DNA from: Bacillota bacterium
GTDB lineage: Bacteria; Bacillota; Clostridia; Lachnospirales; Lachnospiraceae
Length of the DNA stretch: 64,000 nt
Direction of reading: 5' to 3'
Assembly (NCBI GenBank): GCA_023443225.1
Contig: JAEZVF010000077.1
Coordinates: 1 to 64,000 of the forward strand
In this document: positions 33,761-42,098 of the stretch, in pieces
Layout: each line of letters opens with the position of its first letter
How positions within the stretch are numbered: the stretch's first letter is position 1
Notes under the pieces: model-generated
The model's input: only the letters and a program-made list of their open reading frames with translations
Database searches by the model: none
Told to the model about the DNA's origin: nothing
Position numbers and translations under genes: made by a program

Positions 33761-34390
33761 ATGTCTAAAGTTGTAGTAATGAATCACCCGTTAATTCAGC
33801 ACAAAATTGGCATTATGAGACGCAAAGCGACTTCCACAAAAGAATTTCGTGATTTAGTTTCTGAAGTTGCCATGCTTATATGTTACGAATCTACAAGAGA
33901 ACTTCCACTAGCAGATGTTGAAATTGAAACTCCTCTTGTTAAGACCATCGCTCATGAAATAGCTGGAAAGAAGCTATGTATTGTACCAATACTAAGAGCT
34001 GGTCTTCATATGGCTGATGGAATATTAAACCTCATTCCAAATGCTAAAGTTGGACACGTTGGTTTATACCGAAACGAAGAAACTTTGGAACCAGTTGAAT
34101 ATTTCTGCAAGCTTCCTAGTGACGCTGCCGAAAGAGAAATCTTCGTTGTAGATCCAATGTTAGCTACTGGTGGTTCTGCCAGCGCAGCGATAAACCTATT
34201 AAAGAAGCGAGGAATTACAAAGATACATTTCTTATGTATCATCGCCGCTCCAGAAGGTGTAAAACGATTTACGGAAGCTCATCCGGATGTGGATGTTTTT
34301 ATAGGAGCTTTAGACGAACGACTTAATGAGAATGGATATATACTGCCCGGGCTTGGAGATGCCGGTGATAGAATTTACGGAACAAAATAA
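33761..34390 (+). CDS. upp: Uracil phosphoribosyltransferase
   Basis: A 209-residue type I PRTase that makes UMP from uracil and PRPP (salvage). It has the N-terminus MSKVVVMNHPLIQHKIG, VPILRAGLHMADGI near 80, the PRPP loop VVDPMLATGGSA near 127 and the uracil-binding end YILPGLGDAGDRIYGTK. The ATG at 33761 has GGAGG eight bases ahead; an in-frame ATG 13 codons earlier has none. Confidence 0.96.
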   Translation: MSKVVVMNHPLIQHKIGIMRRKATSTKEFRDLVSEVAMLICYESTRELPLADVEIETPLVKTIAHEIAGKKLCIVPILRAGLHMADGILNLIPNAKVGHVGLYRNEETLEPVEYFCKLPSDAAEREIFVVDPMLATGGSASAAINLLKKRGITKIHFLCIIAAPEGVKRFTEAHPDVDVFIGALDERLNENGYILPGLGDAGDRIYGTK

Positions 34391-34426
34391 GTATTTATAA
34401 TCTCAAAGGTAATTGCCTATAATTAG

Positions 34427-34474
34427 AAAAAGGGTTTTTGCAAAATCAGAAGCTGATTTTGCAAAAACCCTTTT
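34427..34474 (+). terminator. Terminator after upp (probably bidirectional)
   Basis: AAAAGGGTTTTTGCAAAATCA pairs with its complement at 34454-34474 in a stem of about 20 bp. It lies between the convergent upp and galM genes. Confidence 0.85.
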
Positions 34475-34520
34475 CATATCCAAAGACAATTTCACTGATA
34501 TCATTACATGAAATCCCAAA

Positions 34521-35576
34521 CTATTTTACAGAAAATTTATATACGGTAACATAGTCATATTCATTACCAGCTTTTAATATACAGGAAGGAAATTCTGGTT
34601 TGTTACAGGAATCCGGAAAATATTGAGTCTCGAAGCAGACACCGTCACGTTTTTTATAGACTACACCACCCTTACCCTTTTCAGATTTTAGAAAATTAGC
34701 TGTATATAGCTGCATACCTGGCATATCCGTATATACTTCCATAACTCTTCCACTTTTTTCTTCGACCAATTCTGCAACCTTTTCCACCTCTGACCTGCTA
34801 TTGCTAAGAATATAATTATGATCGTATCCTCCAGCCTGTTTGAGTGGCTCATAATCAGCATCAATATCTTGACCAATTTTCTTCATTTTTCTGAAATCCA
34901 TTGGTGTACCTTCTACAGACCGCATTTCTCCCGTAGGAATCAAGTTATCATCCGTTGGAGTAAATTTATCAGCATCAATCATAAGCTTATGTTCTAGAAT
35001 AGAACCACTACTATGTCCTGCCAGATTAAAATAAGAATGGTTTGTCAAATTAACAATTGTGTCTTTATCAGACACCGCCAAATATTCAATCACCAATTCA
35101 TTGTCTGCTGTCAAAGTATAAGTCACACTAATATCAAGGTTTCCAGGAAATCCTTGTTCCATATTAGGACTTAACCTTGAAAATTCTATGGAATCGGAAT
35201 CCTCTTCTTCAAATTGTTCTACTTCATAAATAAATTTATTATAACCCTTGGAACCACCATGTAAATTATTTGGTCCATCATTTTTTTCAAGCTCATATTT
35301 TGTTCCCTTTAATTCAAAAGAAGCTCCCCCAATACGATTCGCATGACGTCCGATAAAGGAACCTAGTCCAGGCGAATTGATCTCATATCCTGTAACATTA
35401 TCGTATCCAAGAACAACATCCTCTTTCTTTCCATTCTTATCTGGAACTATTACATTTACAATACATGCCCCAAAATTTGTAAGACCGACTGATACACCAT
35501 TATCATTTGTTAAAACATATAGAAATGTTTCCTCGCCCGTCTGTGTTTTTCCAAATGATTGTTTCTTTATACTCAT
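34521..35576 (-). CDS. galM: Aldose 1-epimerase (galactose mutarotase)
   Basis: A 351-residue beta-sandwich mutarotase that interconverts alpha and beta sugar anomers. The catalytic region includes IGRHANRIGGASF near residue 75, LHGGSKGYNK near 105 and NLTNHSYFNLAGH near 178 (catalytic His), with the Glu near the C-terminus in CFETQYFPDSCN. The length is typical. It stands alone between the upp terminator and a TetR gene. Confidence 0.93.
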   Translation of the reverse strand: MSIKKQSFGKTQTGEETFLYVLTNDNGVSVGLTNFGACIVNVIVPDKNGKKEDVVLGYDNVTGYEINSPGLGSFIGRHANRIGGASFELKGTKYELEKNDGPNNLHGGSKGYNKFIYEVEQFEEEDSDSIEFSRLSPNMEQGFPGNLDISVTYTLTADNELVIEYLAVSDKDTIVNLTNHSYFNLAGHSSGSILEHKLMIDADKFTPTDDNLIPTGEMRSVEGTPMDFRKMKKIGQDIDADYEPLKQAGGYDHNYILSNSRSEVEKVAELVEEKSGRVMEVYTDMPGMQLYTANFLKSEKGKGGVVYKKRDGVCFETQYFPDSCNKPEFPSCILKAGNEYDYVTVYKFSVK

Positions 35577-35875
35577 AATGATTCTCCTTTTGTATCTATT
35601 ATACTATTATAGAATAATAATCCTCTTTTGCCAAAAGTGCAAGCTTATTTTGATAGAATGATGCTTATTTTTTATGATGAATCTTATTAAATGTACTTAT
35701 TAAGTTATAAAATAGAAAAATGATGTTTTTTAACTACTTTCGATTTTATATTTTTTTATAATACTTTTCTTGACAACCAATATTTGTTGAATTAAAATTA
35801 ATATAATTAAACACTGTTCAAACTTTAAACATTGTTCATTTATTGAATGGCAAGGTTGAAAGAAATGATAAATCA

Positions 35876-35921
35876 TAGAAAGGATGCCACAACAGACGTG
35901 TTATGCATTGGTATAAAAATG
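35876..35921 (+). promoter_or_regulatory. Repeated leader, short copy C
   Basis: CATAGAAAGGATGCCAC here is identical over 16 to 17 bases to the start of the leader copies at 9577 and 53377, and the segment ends TTGGTATAAAAATG at the preferred TetR start, as in the other copies (GGGTGTAAAAATG, GGGTATAAATTATG). The middle differs and is shorter, and the GTGGC half of the stem is absent. Confidence 0.45.
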
Positions 35922-36500
35922 GGAAAAGAACGACAACGTCAAAGAAATGAAAAAGTCCGTCAAGCTATCGTAGATACAGCTGTACAAATAGCGTTGGAAC
36001 ATGGTTTTGAATCATTATCCATAAGAAAAATTACGAACCGCCTTGGATATTCTGCAGGAAGTGTATATTACTACTTCAAAGACAAGGATGAAATAGTTGA
36101 AGCAATCCACAAAGAAGCAGATACGTATATCATAAATATGGTTAAGGACAACTTTGATGTACAAAAGGGAATTGAATACAATCTCAGGTCTGTATTTTTT
36201 AAAATAATGGATTTTGCCTTACTAGAGCCTGACAAATATAATCTTATTGTTTTTGATAAGTATCTAAAACGTAGAGAAAGCATTGATCTTTGGGTGGGTA
36301 TGCTGGAACAATCCATTAAAGCCAGCATATCCGCAGGAGAACTTAGAGAGTTAGATTGTAGATTAACAGCATATAATATCTGGAGTTCTTTCTGGGGATT
36401 AATCGTAATTATAAATACAAATAATTCTATCTGTAGGACGGATGCAGAAAAGCTGTTCAACAATCATCTCGAGATAATAATGAATGGAATTAAGAAATAG
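35919..36500 (+). CDS. TetR-family transcriptional regulator
   Basis: A 194-residue TetR protein with an N-terminal HTH (about 12-58, LSIRKITNRLGYSAGSVYYYFKDKDE) and a helical ligand-binding domain. The start is uncertain: ATG 35919 ends a repeated leader sequence, while in-frame ATGs at 35847 and 35865 would add 24 or 18 residues. Upstream, AAACACTGTTCA and AAACATTGTTCA (35810-35840) are a direct repeat that may be its operator. It is the first gene of a unit with an FMN-binding protein and a flavodoxin, which it probably regulates. Confidence 0.85.
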   Translation: MGKERQRQRNEKVRQAIVDTAVQIALEHGFESLSIRKITNRLGYSAGSVYYYFKDKDEIVEAIHKEADTYIINMVKDNFDVQKGIEYNLRSVFFKIMDFALLEPDKYNLIVFDKYLKRRESIDLWVGMLEQSIKASISAGELRELDCRLTAYNIWSSFWGLIVIINTNNSICRTDAEKLFNNHLEIIMNGIKK

Positions 36501-36519
36501 AAAGGAGGAGAACTATGGT

Positions 36520-36930
36520 ATGGAAAAGAGACCAAAGAAAAAAGGATGTCTTGTGGCAATCCTTGTAACAATAGGAGTCTTTATTATACTAATTTTGTTT
36601 GCAATCATTTCCATTGGTAAAAACGTAAAATCTTATGATGCCATTAACTATTCGGATCTTGATTTGTCAAAAGTTGAAGATGGTACCTATACCGGAAGTG
36701 AAGATGGTACTTTAGTGAAAGCTACCGTCAAAGTAACGGTCAAAGATCATATTATCACAGACATCACAATTCTTGAGCATAAATGTGGCACAGGAAAACC
36801 AGCAGAAGTTATTGTGAAAGACATCGTAGAAAAGAATACTTTTGATGTAGACGCCATCAGCGGAGCAACCTTATCTAGTAATGTCATTAAAGTCGCCGTT
36901 TATAATGCCCTTAAGAATAATATGAATTAG
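36520..36930 (+). CDS. Membrane-anchored FMN-binding protein
   Basis: A 136-residue protein with a basic N-terminus (MEKRPKKKG), one membrane helix (about 10-32) and an extracellular FMN_bind domain (about 50-135). The flavinylation motif DAISGAT near residue 114 marks the threonine to which ApbE-type transferases attach FMN. It probably moves electrons at the outer face of the membrane. GGAGG lies about 10 bases before the ATG; the preceding TetR gene ends 19 bases upstream. No apbE gene is in the window. Confidence 0.87.
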   Translation: MEKRPKKKGCLVAILVTIGVFIILILFAIISIGKNVKSYDAINYSDLDLSKVEDGTYTGSEDGTLVKATVKVTVKDHIITDITILEHKCGTGKPAEVIVKDIVEKNTFDVDAISGATLSSNVIKVAVYNALKNNMN

Positions 36931-36958
36931 GGTTTAAGAGAAAGGAAAAGGTATATTT

Positions 36959-37372
36959 ATGAATACTGCTGTTATATACGCAACAAAATCAGGACATTCC
37001 AAAAAAATTGCAGATGCCATAGCGAAAGAATTGGATACAACTGCATTGGACATAAAGGAAAACCCCAATATAGATTCCATCGATTTACTCTATATTGTGG
37101 GTGGAATCTACGGGGGGCAAAGTTCCCCTGAGTTATTAAACTATATCCGCAGCCTTGATAATACCATGGTTAAGGAGACCGTTTTAATAACTTCCTGTGT
37201 ATCAAAAAAAATTAGACAAGAAGAAGCAAGAAGAATCTTAATCGAAAAAAAAATTGCAGTGAGGGAAGATGAATTTGTATGTCAAGGGAGCTTTTTATTC
37301 TTTGGAATAAAACACCCAAATGCTGCTGATATTAATGATGCTGTCTCTTTTGCCAAAAATCAGGCATTATAA
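36959..37372 (+). CDS. Flavodoxin-domain protein
   Basis: A 137-residue flavodoxin-like protein. MNTAVIYATKSGHSKKIA is the beta1-P-loop that holds the FMN phosphate, and GGIYGGQSSPELLNYI near residue 50 is the second flavin loop. It resembles menaquinone-dependent protoporphyrinogen oxidase/flavodoxin_5-like proteins in length. It follows the FMN-binding gene by 28 bases, so the TetR-FMN_bind-flavodoxin set is likely an operon for electron transfer. Confidence 0.85.
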   Translation: MNTAVIYATKSGHSKKIADAIAKELDTTALDIKENPNIDSIDLLYIVGGIYGGQSSPELLNYIRSLDNTMVKETVLITSCVSKKIRQEEARRILIEKKIAVREDEFVCQGSFLFFGIKHPNAADINDAVSFAKNQAL

Positions 37373-37524
37373 AGTAGCGCTGAAGCAGGATTGACAACTA
37401 GAATACATAATGTTATACTGGCAACGGTTTAACTGTTACTTTTACAAGTAATTAAATAAATATTTTGATATTAAGTGATTTCCTAATTTCACTTGAATCG
37501 GATTACCATTCCACCTTTTCATTG

Positions 37525-37690
37525 AATTTAGGCAATATAATTGGGAAACAGGTAAAATACCTGTACGGTCTCGCCGCTGTATATGAGGAGTTTTCTCCAG
37601 CATTATAATAATCACTGAGTGCCACATGCACTTGGGAAGATTTGGGGAACATGTTGATTCATGAGTCAGAAAACCAGCTTAATATTAGTA
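37525..37690 (+). ncRNA. Cobalamin (B12) riboswitch
   Basis: The conserved blocks appear in order: AATTGGGAAACAGGT, TACCTGTACGGTCTCGCCGCTGT, GAGTGCCACATGCACTTGGGAAG, and the B12 box GAGTCAGAAAACCAGCTT at 37663-37680. This matches the AdoCbl riboswitch core (GGGAA, CGGU..CCGCC, GCCACU, GGGAAG, B12 box). It is 180 bases before the DUF4430 gene with a terminator in between, so binding of cobalamin should repress that gene pair. Outer P1 limits are approximate. Confidence 0.93.
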
Positions 37691-37776
37691 CCTGTAGTAG
37701 CCACGAGGAATTGGTAAAGGTAGAATAAAGGAAGAAGTTTATGTCTTCTTATTGTATTATACATTTATCATATATT

Positions 37777-37814
37777 AAGTTTCTTTCCCTTATGGCGAAA
37801 GGAACTTTTTTTAT
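37777..37814 (+). terminator. Expression-platform terminator of the B12 riboswitch
   Basis: AAGTTTCTTTC pairs with GAAAGGAACTT (one mismatch) around CCTTATGGC and is followed by TTTTTTATT, 57 bases before the DUF4430 start. Confidence 0.8.
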
Positions 37815-37870
37815 TCAAACACCATGAAGAAAGTGGCAATCTTAGTTTATCGAAGAAAGACGAGGTCATT

Positions 37871-38275
37871 ATGGAAAACAAAAAGAATAATAAGAAAATC
37901 GTAATAGCCTTAGTAGCCTTACTTATTATAGTAGCTGGTATGGGTCTGCTTTATAATAAATTTAAACCAAAACCGGTAGAAGGCTCTAAAAACATTGAAG
38001 TAGAAGTTATATTTGATGATTCTACAAGTAAAACTTATCCAATTCAAACGGATGCAGAATACTTACGTGAGGCACTAAAACCTCTGAATTTGGTTGAAGG
38101 AACAGAATCTGAATATGGACTTTATGTAACCACAGTGGATGGGAAAGTAGCAGATGAAGGAAAACAAGAATGGTGGTGCTTCACATTAAGTGGTGAATCG
38201 TTAACTAGCAGTATTGACAGTACTCCCGTGAAAGACGGAGATCATTTTGAAATCACCTTAAAAACAGGGTGGTAG
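37871..38275 (+). CDS. DUF4430 membrane-anchored protein (B12-regulated)
   Basis: A 134-residue protein with an N-terminal membrane anchor (about 9-30) and one DUF4430 domain (about 40-134; LREALKPLNLVEGTESEYGLYVTTVDG, KQEWWCFTLSGE, DGDHFEITL). DUF4430 resembles the C-terminal domain of transcobalamin and intrinsic factor. Under a B12 riboswitch and ahead of an ECF-like membrane protein, it is a candidate surface corrinoid-binding subunit. GAGG is seven bases before the ATG. Confidence 0.87.
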   Translation: MENKKNNKKIVIALVALLIIVAGMGLLYNKFKPKPVEGSKNIEVEVIFDDSTSKTYPIQTDAEYLREALKPLNLVEGTESEYGLYVTTVDGKVADEGKQEWWCFTLSGESLTSSIDSTPVKDGDHFEITLKTGW

Positions 38276-38280
38276 GTTGA

Positions 38281-38790
38281 ATGAAGACGAAAGATATTGT
38301 AATCATAGGATTATTAAGTGCAATCCTTTTTTCTGTTCAGGTGGGGTTAGCCTTTCTCCCGAATGTAGAACTTGTTTCTTTCCTCGTCATACTTTATACC
38401 ATTACTTTGAGGAAAAAGGCGATTTACATCTTAACGGTATTTATCCTATTAGAAGGCATATTCTATGGTTTTGGACTCTGGTGGATTAATTATCTCTATA
38501 TATGGTTTATCCTCTTTCTAATTACTATGGGCTTTCGAAAGGAACGCTCCTCCTTGCTATGGGCACTGATTTCTGGTGCCTACGGCCTCTTCTTTGGAGC
38601 GCTTTGTAGCATACCATATTTTTTCATTGGTGGGTTTCAAACCGCATTTGCTTATTGGATCAGTGGTATTCCTTTTGATTTAGCTCATGGACTTAGCAAC
38701 TTTTTTATTATGCTTTTTCTTTTTAAACCTTTCGTTCGGATCATGGACTGGCTGAATACAACTTATGCTATCAGTACTATAGATTATTGA
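38281..38790 (+). CDS. ECF-type substrate-specific membrane protein (candidate corrinoid uptake)
   Basis: A 169-residue protein with five or six membrane helices, of the size and pattern of ECF transporter S components (MKTKDIVIIGLLSAILFSVQ; YGLFFGALCSIPYFFIGGF near 107). It starts six bases after DUF4430 and shares its B12 riboswitch. This suggests it is the S component for cobalamin or a precursor, using an ECF module encoded elsewhere. The cobalamin link rests on regulation, not on a sequence signature. Confidence 0.8.
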   Translation: MKTKDIVIIGLLSAILFSVQVGLAFLPNVELVSFLVILYTITLRKKAIYILTVFILLEGIFYGFGLWWINYLYIWFILFLITMGFRKERSSLLWALISGAYGLFFGALCSIPYFFIGGFQTAFAYWISGIPFDLAHGLSNFFIMLFLFKPFVRIMDWLNTTYAISTIDY

Positions 38791-38798
38791 ATTGTTTA

Positions 38799-40376
38799 TT
38801 ACTTTTGCGGGAAGGAAAGTGCTTTCATAAATTCTTCACTAAATTCTTCACATTGTGCCAGCTCCAAATGACTGATATTTCTGCTAATTGCCTCTGCTTC
38901 CATCTTGCTTACTTCTTCCAAGAGCAGCATGGAGGCTCCGGCTAATGCACCGTTTCCAATATATTCAATCCTATTAACATCGATATCCGGTAATAAACCG
39001 ATACTAATTGCTTTTTTTAAGTTCACATTACTTCCAAACGCTCCAGCCAGATAAATCTTATCTATCTCATTCATCGTTATTTGCATTTCCCGAAGCATTA
39101 ACTGTATTCCAGCATAAATAGCCCCTTTTGCTAATTGCAGCTCTCTAATATCCTTTTGGGTGAGAATAACCTGACTCTCTGCACTCTTCCATAAGGTTAC
39201 CTGATTCTTTATTCCGGCCTCACCTAACAATCTTCCCGTTTCGTCAATCCACTGATTTGTTAATAATTCAGAAACAGCCTCGATCAATCCAGAACCGCAG
39301 ATTCCTCTGGGAAAAACTCCAGGTTTGTCTGATCCGATATAATCAAGTTCAATTTTATCTTGATTTATTATTACTTTTGAAATTGCACCATCATCAGCCC
39401 TCATTCCCTGATGCAGCGAAGCTCCTTCAAAAGCCGGCCCAGCTGCAGTGGAACAAGTCATCAGCTTTCCGTCTTTAGCAAGAACAAGCTCCCCATTTGT
39501 ACCAATATCAACCATTAACAAAGTCCCTTTCGTCGAAGCTAGCTTCGTAGATAAAATACACCCAAGTGTATCTGAACCTACGTGTCCGCTGATACCTGGC
39601 ATGATATATACTTCTGCATCTGACTTTATGTCCAGGTGGAGGTCTCCTGCCTTCCACACCTCTTTGTTATAAGAGATTCCTTGAAACGGTACTCTCATTA
39701 AGCTATCAACAGATTTTCCAAGAAAGAGATGAGACATTGTAGTATTTCCGCAAATGACCATCGTGGTAACATCGAATCTGCGTAATCCAACTGACGTAGT
39801 CAGTTCGGATATTATATCATTACAGCAAGTACGTATTAATCCAGTCAGACGATTTCTATTATCTATACTGCTATTAGCATATGTTATTCTAGAAATGACA
39901 TCTGCACCAAATAAACTTTGAGGATTATGTTTACTACATTGTATTGATTTTTCTTTTTTTGCTAAATTCCATAACTCTCCTACAACAGTGGTAGTACCAA
40001 TATCAAATACAATACCATAAGGGTCCACCAATCTACTAGACTGTGAAACAGGCTCTGAAGGAGTCAAAGAACTATTGTCTTCTGTTCCTTTGCTATCACT
40101 TTCACCTTGTATGATGACACAGGTATCTTGTGTAACACAAAAGCAACAAGCTAATCTAATACCGTTCGCTCTTTCTTCCTGTGTTAAATAAGTGAGTTCT
40201 TCCCTTCCAAAATTCTTTAAATTACCTTTCGTCACCAGAACCTTACACTTTCCACAATACCCTTGCCCAGAACAGACACCACCCAGATGAATACCATTTT
40301 CCCTGGCCGCCTGTAATAGATTTGTCCCTGATTCTACCTGTATTTGTTTGTATACCGGCAAAAAGGTTATAAACAT
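38799..40376 (-). CDS. RACo-like corrinoid activation protein (2Fe-2S/ASKHA)
   Basis: A 525-residue protein: N-terminal [2Fe-2S] domain with CSGQGYCGKC near residue 35 and a distal cysteine in RLACCFC near 77, a linker, and an ASKHA ATPase-like region with VFDIGTTTVVGEL near 122, VDIGTNGEL near 283, GICGSGLIEAVSELL near 347 and YLAGAFGSN near 440. RACo proteins use ATP to reduce inactive Co(II) corrinoids in methyltransferase systems. The ATG follows AGGAGG by nine bases, and this ribosome site starts three bases after a terminator T-run. It converges on the B12 gene pair, an apt neighbour. Confidence 0.88.
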   Translation of the reverse strand: MFITFLPVYKQIQVESGTNLLQAARENGIHLGGVCSGQGYCGKCKVLVTKGNLKNFGREELTYLTQEERANGIRLACCFCVTQDTCVIIQGESDSKGTEDNSSLTPSEPVSQSSRLVDPYGIVFDIGTTTVVGELWNLAKKEKSIQCSKHNPQSLFGADVISRITYANSSIDNRNRLTGLIRTCCNDIISELTTSVGLRRFDVTTMVICGNTTMSHLFLGKSVDSLMRVPFQGISYNKEVWKAGDLHLDIKSDAEVYIMPGISGHVGSDTLGCILSTKLASTKGTLLMVDIGTNGELVLAKDGKLMTCSTAAGPAFEGASLHQGMRADDGAISKVIINQDKIELDYIGSDKPGVFPRGICGSGLIEAVSELLTNQWIDETGRLLGEAGIKNQVTLWKSAESQVILTQKDIRELQLAKGAIYAGIQLMLREMQITMNEIDKIYLAGAFGSNVNLKKAISIGLLPDIDVNRIEYIGNGALAGASMLLLEEVSKMEAEAISRNISHLELAQCEEFSEEFMKALSFPQK

Positions 40377-40394
40377 CAAAAATCACCTCCTGTC

Positions 40395-40428
40395 AAAAAA
40401 AAAAGGTTATCCCGAAGGATAACCTTTT
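40395..40428 (-). terminator. Strong terminator abutting the RACo ribosome site
   Basis: Minus-strand AAAAGGTTATCC pairs with GGATAACCTTTT around a TTCG tetraloop and runs into ten T bases (40404-40395). The RACo AGGAGG begins at 40391. No promoter fits between hairpin and ribosome site, so RACo must be read through it. Confidence 0.85.
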
Positions 40429-40537
40429 AATCAATTTCGTTGATAACAATATAACTTATTCTGTATAAAAATTCTTAAAAATAAAAATTCTTAAAATTTA
40501 TATATTAGAAAAAGGCACACTGATTAACTTCTGTTGA

Positions 40538-40738
40538 TTATAATTTTACTACGTTAGTAGCTTGAGGGCCTTTGGCTCCTTGAACAACTTCGAATTCAAC
40601 TTCTTGTCCTTCTTCTAAAGACTTGAATCCATCCATTGCAAGACCAGAATAATGTACGAATACATCATTTCCTTGTTCATCAGAAATAAATCCAAAACCC
40701 TTTTGGTTGTTAAACCATTTTACTGTACCTTTGTTCAT
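40538..40738 (-). CDS. cspA: Cold shock protein
   Basis: A 66-residue CspA-family RNA chaperone with RNP1 KGFGFI and RNP2 VFVHYS motifs. MNKGTVKWFN is the usual start, and GGAGG is eight bases ahead of the ATG at 40738. The transcript begins about 78 bases upstream at a consensus promoter, leaving a leader of moderate length typical for csp genes. The gene symbol is a family label; several paralogues are usual. Confidence 0.95.
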   Translation of the reverse strand: MNKGTVKWFNNQKGFGFISDEQGNDVFVHYSGLAMDGFKSLEEGQEVEFEVVQGAKGPQATNVVKL

Positions 40739-40822
40739 GTGTAATTCCTCCAAAATAAATTAATAATTACTGCTACTTTTGTAACAGAGACTGATGTTAC
40801 TTGCATTTCATGCAATATAGTT

Positions 40823-40851
40823 ATAATAGCACTCTTTTCTAATTATGTCAA
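40823..40851 (-). promoter_or_regulatory. Consensus promoter for the cold shock gene
   Basis: Minus-strand TTGACA (40851-40846), a 17-base spacer, and TATTAT (40828-40823). The sequence between here and 41084 is AT-rich, with no gene. Confidence 0.8.
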
Positions 40852-41084
40852 ATGTTATTTTAGATATTTGCATAAGATTTTCCTGAAATTTTCGTCAATT
40901 TTCTTATAGATTTATGAAAACTTTGTGTTTATATGTTATATTATAAGAATTATACAGATTTATCTCTATTATATGCATTTTTTCTTTGCTACATTTTGTT
41001 GCATTCTCAGAAATCTGCTCCAGGTATTGTTATAATTTAAACATATGCTATTTAAATGTAATCTAATTTTGAAGGGAATCTTTT

Positions 41085-41501
41085 ATGTCTGATTTATTAC
41101 TTAAGGATAAGTTACGAGAATTGCGTACCAGCATGCATTTCACACAGAGTTATGTCGGTCATTATCTTAATATGACAAGACAAGGGTATGCACATTATGA
41201 GGCTGGCCTTAGAACTCCGGATTATCAAACTCTCTTAAAGATATCAAAACTATATCAAGTGGATATAAGTGAACTAATAAATAATCAAACAACTCCCATT
41301 GATTATGAAACTCTTCATGAAAATGAGGATTATCTGATCAAAAAGAGTGAAAACAAACCCAACTTAACTCAACCACGGATGATTCAATTAACTGCTGATG
41401 AGAAAAAGCTATTTAATTTGTATCATAAACTATCAAATCAGAATAAATCAGAAGTCTTATCTTATTTAGAAAGTAAAATACGTGAACAGAACAAAGGATG
41501 A
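41085..41501 (+). CDS. XRE-family regulator with C-terminal tail
   Basis: A 138-residue protein with an N-terminal XRE HTH (about 8-62, FTQSYVGHYLNMTRQGYAHYE as the DNA-binding helix pair) and a C-terminal helical tail (LTADEKKLFNLYHKLSNQNKSEVLSYLES) often found in Clostridial regulators of this size. GAAGGG lies about nine bases before the ATG. It is monocistronic, and its targets are unknown. Confidence 0.87.
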   Translation: MSDLLLKDKLRELRTSMHFTQSYVGHYLNMTRQGYAHYEAGLRTPDYQTLLKISKLYQVDISELINNQTTPIDYETLHENEDYLIKKSENKPNLTQPRMIQLTADEKKLFNLYHKLSNQNKSEVLSYLESKIREQNKG

Positions 41502-41552
41502 AGCGAAAAAGTCGTTACCATAGGGTAATTCTCTTTCGTTTCATCCTTTGTT
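41491..41552. terminator. Long hairpin after the XRE gene
   Basis: CAAAGGATGAAGCGAAAAAG pairs with CTCTTTCGTTTCATCCTTTG (about 18 of 20 bases); the hairpin overlaps the stop codon and may serve both flanking genes. Confidence 0.7.
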
Positions 41553-41592
41553 ATTTCAATATCAACTTGGGGGTAACAAGTTCCCTTCCTGT

Positions 41593-42024
41593 TTAATCAT
41601 TAATGGAATAAGCTTCTTCAGGACTTAGAACTTCAAAATCATTTTTCTTTAGGGACAATAGTGCTTTTTCTGCATCTGACACCTTTATTATCATAGAACC
41701 ATTTTTTTCGGTAGATAAGGCATACATATATTGAACACTGATCCCTTCTTCTGACATTATCCGGAACAATTGATATAGCATGCCAATTTTATGCGGAAGC
41801 CTTACCGCTATGACATCCGTTAATTTTGCTGAAAAGCCAGATTCTTTTAATACTGCCTTTGCTTTCTCAGGTTCAGATACGACCATTCGAAACATTCCAT
41901 ATTCTGATGTATCAGCAACACTTGCAGATTCGATATTAATATTATGATTTTTTAAGGTCTCTGTTACTTCTTCTAATCTGCCTTCCCTGTTTTCAATAAA
42001 TACAGATAATTGTTTAATCAGCAT
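41593..42024 (-). CDS. Tandem ACT-domain protein
   Basis: A 143-residue protein with two ACT domains (about 1-68 and 70-140; IKQLSVFIENREGRLEEVTE and LPHKIGMLYQLFRIMSEEG). ACT pairs bind amino acids and often control enzymes allosterically. It is the last gene of the aryl-pyruvate operon and resembles the ACT protein at 43401, so it may sense an aromatic amino acid or aryl acid. Confidence 0.9.
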   Translation of the reverse strand: MLIKQLSVFIENREGRLEEVTETLKNHNINIESASVADTSEYGMFRMVVSEPEKAKAVLKESGFSAKLTDVIAVRLPHKIGMLYQLFRIMSEEGISVQYMYALSTEKNGSMIIKVSDAEKALLSLKKNDFEVLSPEEAYSIND

Positions 42025-42098
42025 ATTCTACCTCCCATTTATTATTGTCCAAGAGCATTTCACTAAAACTTTCTCGTTTGTCTATTAAGTTTTCTTTT

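Noticed and set aside
36537..36560. Fourth leader-like match (AAAGGATGTCTTGTGGCAATCC area)
   Set aside because: It lies in the coding start of the FMN-binding protein (KKKGCLVAILV) and shares only short pieces.
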